Positions 59,765 through 59,943 of a DNA stretch of 59,943 nt are shown piece by piece. The notes under the pieces are model-generated. The model was not told the DNA's origin and did no database searches. It worked only from the letters and a program-made list of their open reading frames with translations. Origin of the DNA: Anaeromyces robustus (Eukaryota; Neocallimastigomycota; Neocallimastigomycetes; Neocallimastigales; Neocallimastigaceae). Numbering within the stretch: the stretch's first letter is position 1; each line of letters starts with the position of its first letter. The stretch covers positions 27,501-87,443 of the forward strand of contig MCFG01000298.1 in NCBI GenBank assembly GCA_002104895.1, in the 5' to 3' direction. A program made the position numbers and the translations under genes.

Positions 59765-59943
59765 AAAAGGATGGAAATGGTGTTTAAGTGTCAGATTGAG
59801 TCTGGTACATATTCAAAATCTCCATTCTTGTTACTATCTGTGGCTCTATTGAATGATATCATGCCTATTGTCTGTAAAAGACAACATATATTGTTCAATA
59901 AATTCAAACCAACTTCTCCAGGAACGTCAATGCTGATACAGTA
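59765..59943 (+). mobile_element. Partial LINE ORF2 fragment running off the window
   Basis: Encodes 'FKCQIESGTYSKSPFLLLSV' and 'ALLNDIMPIVCKRQHILFNK', close to the LINE copy at 45.7-46.7 kb but on the opposite strand. A one-base deletion and later a short deletion relative to that copy change the frame, so it is a degenerate relic. The 3' end lies beyond the window. Confidence 0.8.

Overview
The window looks like nuclear DNA of an anaerobic gut fungus (Neocallimastigomycota; a Piromyces, Neocallimastix or Anaeromyces relative). The reasons are: extremely AT-rich intergenic DNA full of TTTA, TAA and poly(A/T) tracts; a eukaryotic pyruvate formate-lyase with an N-terminal extension like a hydrogenosome-targeting peptide; a fungal saccharopine reductase (alpha-aminoadipate lysine pathway); a central-apparatus flagellar gene (CFAP54), expected in a zoospore-forming fungus; a class C GPCR with a periplasmic-binding-protein-like ectodomain; and a bacterial-type PD-(D/E)XK transposase-like ORF. 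The species is inferred, not shown.

Layout. 0.6-13.2 kb: CFAP54, minus strand, rebuilt here as five exons in phase. 15.7-17.8 kb: LYS9, plus strand, four exons. 18.5-22.1 kb: an L1-like non-LTR retrotransposon inserted, with a 12-bp target-site duplication, beside a piece of an older copy of the same family. 22.2-27.2 kb: decayed or orphan genes (UPF1-like helicase fragment, HSP20 pseudogene, SLC44/PNS1-type transporter pseudogene, an unknown ORF). 27.3-28.3 kb: a 28-bp tandem repeat, a hairpin-rich insert ending in A43, and a TTTA array. 28.4-29.7 kb: PD-(D/E)XK (Rpn/PDDEXK) transposase-family ORF. 30-37 kb: gene-free repeat land with a MITE-like element and a 3.1-kb foldback of two 1.23-kb arms. 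37.3-38.1 kb: ankyrin pseudogene. 38.4-43.7 kb: the GPCR-like gene, 23 exons including eight of 17-26 nt. 45.4-46.7 kb: 5'-truncated LINE copy. 47.5-50.0 kb: pyruvate formate-lyase. 50-54.7 kb: AT-rich DNA with one decayed coding remnant. 54.7-55.1 kb: a tRNA-headed SINE with a 13-bp target-site duplication whose 3' region matches the LINE. 55.7-59.2 kb: a small secreted cysteine-rich protein gene and an inverted, broken relative sharing promoter and signal peptide. A last LINE fragment runs off the right end.

The intact housekeeping genes (LYS9, PFL, CFAP54) act in separate pathways and do not form a cluster. What links the window is mobile and repeated DNA: one LINE family in at least four places, a SINE apparently using its machinery, MITE and foldback repeats, and pseudogenes between them. 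The strongest candidates for something undescribed are the LINE/SINE pair, the foldback, the structured A-tailed insert, and the modular secreted-protein pair. Several pseudogene lesions lie in homopolymers, so sequencing error remains possible for those.
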